A DNA stretch of 34,370 nucleotides, from assembly GCA_017934275.1 (NCBI GenBank), contig JAGBJT010000036.1:1-34370 (forward strand), given 5' to 3'. The position numbers and the translations under genes are program-made. The notes below the pieces were generated by a model, which worked only from the letters and a program-made list of their open reading frames with translations, had not been told where the DNA came from and did no database searches. Within the stretch, counting starts at the first letter, position 1, and each line of letters starts with the position of its first letter. The DNA is from Cardiobacteriaceae bacterium. GTDB lineage: Bacteria > Pseudomonadota > Gammaproteobacteria > Cardiobacteriales > Cardiobacteriaceae. Positions 31,592 through 34,370 of the stretch are shown piece after piece.

Positions 31592-32545
31592 GTGTCCAGA
31601 GGCAGTATGACCGTTTTCACGGGTAATGCTAATCCACAATTGGCACGCCAAATTGTTCAACATCTTGGTCTTCCTCTTGGTAATGCCGCAGTCAGCAAGT
31701 TTTCCGACGGTGAAATTCAAGTAGAAATTCGGGAAAATGTGCGCGGTAAAGATACTTTCATCATTCAACCGACTTGCTATCCAACTAATGACAGCGTGAT
31801 GGAACTTCTGATTATGGCGGATGCTTTGCGTCGTGCTTCGGCAAATCGCATTACCGCGGTTGTTCCGTATTACGGATATTCACGGCAAGATCGCCGTCCT
31901 CGTTCGTCTCGGGTTCCTGTTTCGGCGAAAGTTATCGCCAATATGATTGCGACCGTCGGTATTGACCGTGTAATGACCCTAGATTTACACGCCGATCAAA
32001 TTCAAGGTTTTTTTGATGTTCCTGTCGATAACATCTACGCCACACCGATAATCTTGAACGACATTCTTTCTCGCGATATCAAATCTCCCGTTGTTGTTTC
32101 TCCTGATACTGGCGGAGTTGTGCGTGCGAGAGCGGTAGCGAAGAGAGTTGGGACAAAATTGGCGATTATTGATAAACGCCGTCCTCGTCCGAATGAATCG
32201 GAAATTATGAACATCATCGGCGACGATATTGCCAATTGCGATTGCATCATCATCGACGATATTGTTGATACCGCTGGAACGCTTTCCAATGCCGCAACAG
32301 CTCTTAAAGAACGCGGTGCGCATAGTGTTGTCGCTTATTGCACGCACGCGGTATTGTCTGGTAAAGCGGTAGAAAATATCACTCATTCTGGTTTGGACGA
32401 ATTGGTAGTAACCGATTCAATTCCTTTGCGTGAAGATGCGAAAAATTGCCGCAAAATCCGTGTACTTTCGATTGCGGGTTTGGTTGCGGAAAGTATTCGC
32501 CGTGTGCATGTTGAGGAGTCAATTTCTTCGCTATTTTCGGAATGA
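31592..32545 (+). CDS. prs: Ribose-phosphate pyrophosphokinase (PRPP synthetase)
   Basis: Prs makes PRPP from ribose-5-phosphate and ATP for nucleotide, histidine, tryptophan and NAD synthesis. The sequence has [76 protein letters not shown] and the PRPP loop [15 protein letters not shown] take GTG at 31592 (AAAGGTGG 4 nt upstream, 317 aa). The ATG at 31607 (312 aa, AGAGG upstream) is a close alternative, and both fit the family length of 310-320. The open frame continues upstream only through the tRNA. It is separated from rplY by a terminator-like hairpin. Confidence 0.96.
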   Translation: MSRGSMTVFTGNANPQLARQIVQHLGLPLGNAAVSKFSDGEIQVEIRENVRGKDTFIIQPTCYPTNDSVMELLIMADALRRASANRITAVVPYYGYSRQDRRPRSSRVPVSAKVIANMIATVGIDRVMTLDLHADQIQGFFDVPVDNIYATPIILNDILSRDIKSPVVVSPDTGGVVRARAVAKRVGTKLAIIDKRRPRPNESEIMNIIGDDIANCDCIIIDDIVDTAGTLSNAATALKERGAHSVVAYCTHAVLSGKAVENITHSGLDELVVTDSIPLREDAKNCRKIRVLSIAGLVAESIRRVHVEESISSLFSE

Positions 32546-32565
32546 AATAGCGGTTTTGTGTAATG

Positions 32566-32593
32566 AGGGCAGCGGTCGCAGCTGTCCTTTTTT
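32566..32593 (+). terminator. Terminator-like hairpin between prs and rplY
   Basis: GGGCAGC (32567-32573) pairs with GCTGTCC (32581-32587; one G-U) and is followed by six T. It may reduce readthrough into rplY or act as an attenuator. The rplY Shine-Dalgarno GGAG lies directly after it. Confidence 0.75.
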
Positions 32594-32608
32594 ATTGGAG
32601 TTAAAAAT

Positions 32609-33229
32609 ATGTCTCAAAAACATAGTTATGAAATTAACGCTACCGTGCGCAAAGAGCAGGGAAAAGGTGCGAGCCGCCGCCTGCGTCGCGCTGGTTTAGT
32701 TCCTGCAATTGTTTATGGCGGTAAAGAAGAACCGCTTGCGATTGCGATTAAGCAAGATGAACTTGCGAAAAATGCTAAACACGACAGCTTTTTCTCGCAA
32801 ATTATCAATTTGAAAATCGACGGTAAGGGCGAAGTTGAAGTTATCGTCCGTGATGTGCAACATCATGTCTATAAACCGTTGTTTTTGCATTTCGATTTCC
32901 AACGCATCGTGAAAGGTCAGGAAATTACTACTACTGTGCCGTTTAATTTTGTTAATGAAGACACCGCACACGGCGTGAAAATGCAAGGCGGTATCGTTAG
33001 CAAATTGCTCACTAGTGCGAACATCATCTGCGCACCAAAAGATTTGCCAGAAGCTATTGATGTTGATTTGGCTGCTTTGGAACTCGGTCAAACTCTGCAT
33101 TTGTCCGATATTCAATTACCGAAGGGATTGCGTTTTGCTGGCGATACTTCGCAGTTGGAACAAACCGCAGTTGTGCATATCGTGCATTCTGGCGGCGGTG
33201 CGGAAGAAACTACCGAAGCTAGCGAATGA
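32609..33229 (+). CDS. rplY: 50S ribosomal protein L25 (CTC form)
   Basis: L25 binds 5S rRNA. The 206-aa product is the long, general-stress (CTC) type rather than the 94-aa E. coli form. Its L25 domain has NATVRKEQGKGASRRLRRAGLVPAIVYGG and HDSFFSQIINLKID. The second TL5-type beta domain has HVYKPLFLHFDFQRI and VPFNFVNEDTAHGVKMQGGI. The C-terminal tail is acidic. The start ATG has GGAG upstream. The TGA stop overlaps the next ATG (ATGA), so rplY and pth are translationally coupled. Confidence 0.97.
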   Translation: MSQKHSYEINATVRKEQGKGASRRLRRAGLVPAIVYGGKEEPLAIAIKQDELAKNAKHDSFFSQIINLKIDGKGEVEVIVRDVQHHVYKPLFLHFDFQRIVKGQEITTTVPFNFVNEDTAHGVKMQGGIVSKLLTSANIICAPKDLPEAIDVDLAALELGQTLHLSDIQLPKGLRFAGDTSQLEQTAVVHIVHSGGGAEETTEASE

Positions 33230-33816
33230 CAATGCTGAAACTAATCGTCGGATTAGGAAATCCTGGTTCAGAATATGCCAAAACCCGCCACAATGCGGGT
33301 TTTTGGTTTTTAGAGAAGCTGGCAAGCGAATACGGTGGTAGTTGGCGGTTGGAAAAGAAGTTCTTTTCCGAATACGCAGAAGTCAATATCGCGGGAAATG
33401 TCGTGCGCTTAATCAAACCGCAAACATTTATGAATGCCAGTGGTAGAGCGGTTGCAGCAGCAGCGAATTTTTACCGTATCAAAGCAGAAGAAATTTTTGT
33501 CGCTCACGATGAACTCGATTTTGCGCCAGGAATTGTCAAGACAAAATTTGGCGGCGGACACGGCGGACATAACGGACTTCGCGACATTATTTCTGCTCTT
33601 GATAGCCGTGATTTTTACCGTCTGCGTTTCGGTATCGGCAGACCGCAAGATAAAAATCAAGTAATTAACTATGTTTTGAAAGCGGCGAGTAAAGATGAGC
33701 TGGAAAAAATCGATACGGCGATACATAAAGCATTAGCCGCGATGAAAATTATCTTTTCCGAACAAAATACCGCGACAGGAATTGAAAAAGCAACGCAGTT
33801 TCTGCATAGCAAGTGA
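33226..33816 (+). CDS. pth: Peptidyl-tRNA hydrolase
   Basis: Pth cleaves peptidyl-tRNAs dropped during translation. The 196-aa protein has the full set of family blocks: LIVGLGNPGSEYAKTRHNAGFWF (catalytic His near 22), LIKPQTFMNASGRAV, FVAHDELDFAPGIVKTKFGGGHGGHNGLRDI and the Asn/His/Asp catalytic set within them. Start at 33226 (MTMLKLIV); an in-frame ATG at 33232 (MLKLIV) is equally plausible. It overlaps rplY by 4 nt. Confidence 0.97.
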   Translation: MTMLKLIVGLGNPGSEYAKTRHNAGFWFLEKLASEYGGSWRLEKKFFSEYAEVNIAGNVVRLIKPQTFMNASGRAVAAAANFYRIKAEEIFVAHDELDFAPGIVKTKFGGGHGGHNGLRDIISALDSRDFYRLRFGIGRPQDKNQVINYVLKAASKDELEKIDTAIHKALAAMKIIFSEQNTATGIEKATQFLHSK

Positions 33817-34007
33817 TTTTTACGGTTATTTCGAATTATTTTTGCGTATTTTTATTGGAATGAAAGAAATATTTGGACGCTATTTTTGAATTGACCGTTG
33901 ATTTTTAAGGAAGAAAATTAACTTGGCACGGCATCTGCTTAACTTCTTCCGCCATCTAGGCTTTTTTCAACCGCGGAGATATCCGCATAAACAAAAGGAA
34001 ATTATTT
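33817..34007 (+). promoter_or_regulatory. Upstream region of the pilin gene with sigma-54 promoter at 33923-33939
   Basis: TTGGCACGGCATCTGCTT contains TGGCACG (33924-33930), N4, CTGCT (33935-33939), with GG and GC spaced by ten bases. This closely fits the sigma-54 consensus TGGCACG-N4-TTGCW. It lies 68 bp before the pilin ATG, as in RpoN/PilSR-dependent pilin genes. The pilin ATG has AAAGGAA upstream. No other gene is seen. Confidence 0.85.
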
Positions 34008-34370
34008 ATGAAAAGCTTACAAAAAGGTTTCACCCTTATCGAATTGATGATCGTTATCGTAATTATCGCTATCTTGGCTGCTACTGCTCTTCCGCTTTAC
34101 CAAGATTATATTTGTAAATCACAAATAAACCGTGTAAATGGTGAAGTTGCTGCTGCAAAAGATATGGTTGATGTTGCTCAATATGAAAGAAGACCAGTTT
34201 TGTTATATGTAGATTCTACGAACAAGAATTCACCATATGAACCATTAGGATTGACAGAAAAAGAAGGAGCTGATGGTGATGAAAGTGCTTCTAGTGCCCA
34301 AAATCCACCAAGATCTAATCTGATAGCTACGGATGGATTAAAAGTTACAGGTGAGATTGCGAAAAAAGAC
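34008..34370 (+). CDS. Type IV pilin, 5' part (runs off the right edge)
   Basis: The visible 121 codons begin [20 protein letters not shown]. This is a class III (type IVa prepilin) signal with cleavage after Gly7, Phe+1 and Glu+5, then the hydrophobic alpha-1 segment [14 protein letters not shown]. The middle region has an unusually acidic/Ser-Pro stretch ([20 protein letters not shown]). The C-terminal disulfide loop is not in the window. The major-subunit role is likely from the sigma-54 promoter but unproven. The C-terminal sequence beyond base 34370 is missing, so length is unknown. The first Cys (CKSQ, residue 36) is an unusual early cysteine. Confidence 0.92.
   Translation, partial: MKSLQKGFTLIELMIVIVIIAILAATALPLYQDYICKSQINRVNGEVAAAKDMVDVAQYERRPVLLYVDSTNKNSPYEPLGLTEKEGADGDESASSAQNPPRSNLIATDGLKVTGEIAKKD

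Noticed and set aside
1-34370. Neisserial (GCCGTCTGAA), Kingella-like (AGGCAGCCTGAAA) or Haemophilus-type (AAGTGCGGT) DNA uptake words
   Set aside because: By eye I found only isolated or near matches (for example near 20460 and 8325), not the dense repetition expected, so no uptake dialect is called.

Overview
The window reads as chromosomal DNA of a low-GC, Gram-negative, type IV piliated beta- or gammaproteobacterium, Neisseriales- or Cardiobacteriales-like. Supporting this are a type IV pilin with a sigma-54-type promoter, two large PilC/PilY1 proteins, LolB, a lipooligosaccharide-type glycosyltransferase cluster, and about 107-bp repeats that resemble the Correia elements of Neisseria. 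No neisserial DNA uptake word is abundant, so I do not name a genus.

Layout. 1-2.4 kb is a worn accessory edge: an IS630-family transposase running off the left end, a Fic-family gene cut by that element, a small unknown gene, and a second Fic gene whose motif lacks the usual histidine. 2.5-7.6 kb is a minus-strand run: ridA, recG, a GT4 glycosyltransferase, a zeta-toxin-like kinase and a GT25 glycosyltransferase containing a G10 tract. 7.6-9.5 kb carries a patatin-like lipoprotein and a Roadblock/LC7 protein. 9.9-13.9 kb is the first pilC-like gene. 14.2-15.8 kb is an AAA-ATPase/PD-(D/E)XK protein on the plus strand. 15.9-21.1 kb holds an aspartate/tyrosine-type aminotransferase, a Cys/Met-metabolism PLP enzyme, a periplasmic cupin, an AlbA-type ATP-binding protein, and a RelB/DinJ antitoxin followed by a YafQ-like toxin gene broken by an in-frame TGA. 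21.3-25.7 kb is the second pilC-like gene. 26-34.4 kb is core genome: trhP, dapF, a TPR protein, lolB, tRNA-Gln(UUG), prs, rplY, pth and the 5' part of a pilin gene.

Three layers of structure lie on top of the genes. (1) Five copies of a 105-107-bp inverted-repeat element (MITE). Their ends resemble the end of the IS630 element at the left edge. One copy supplies the C-terminus and stop codon of a metabolic enzyme, and another sits between a pilC stop codon and its terminator. (2) Homopolymer tracts at surface-structure genes: G10 inside the GT25 gene, and A18 and T15 (coding-strand sense) exactly 122 nt upstream of the two pilC start codons. These suggest phase variation of pili and of surface glycans. 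(3) A 13-bp near-palindrome, GACAA-WWW-TTGTC, repeated about a dozen times, almost only between genes and often in pairs, including beyond both pilC homopolymer tracts.

Together the window looks like a surface-variation region (pilin, two adhesin/tip proteins, LOS glycosyltransferases) set among housekeeping genes and decorated by small mobile repeats.
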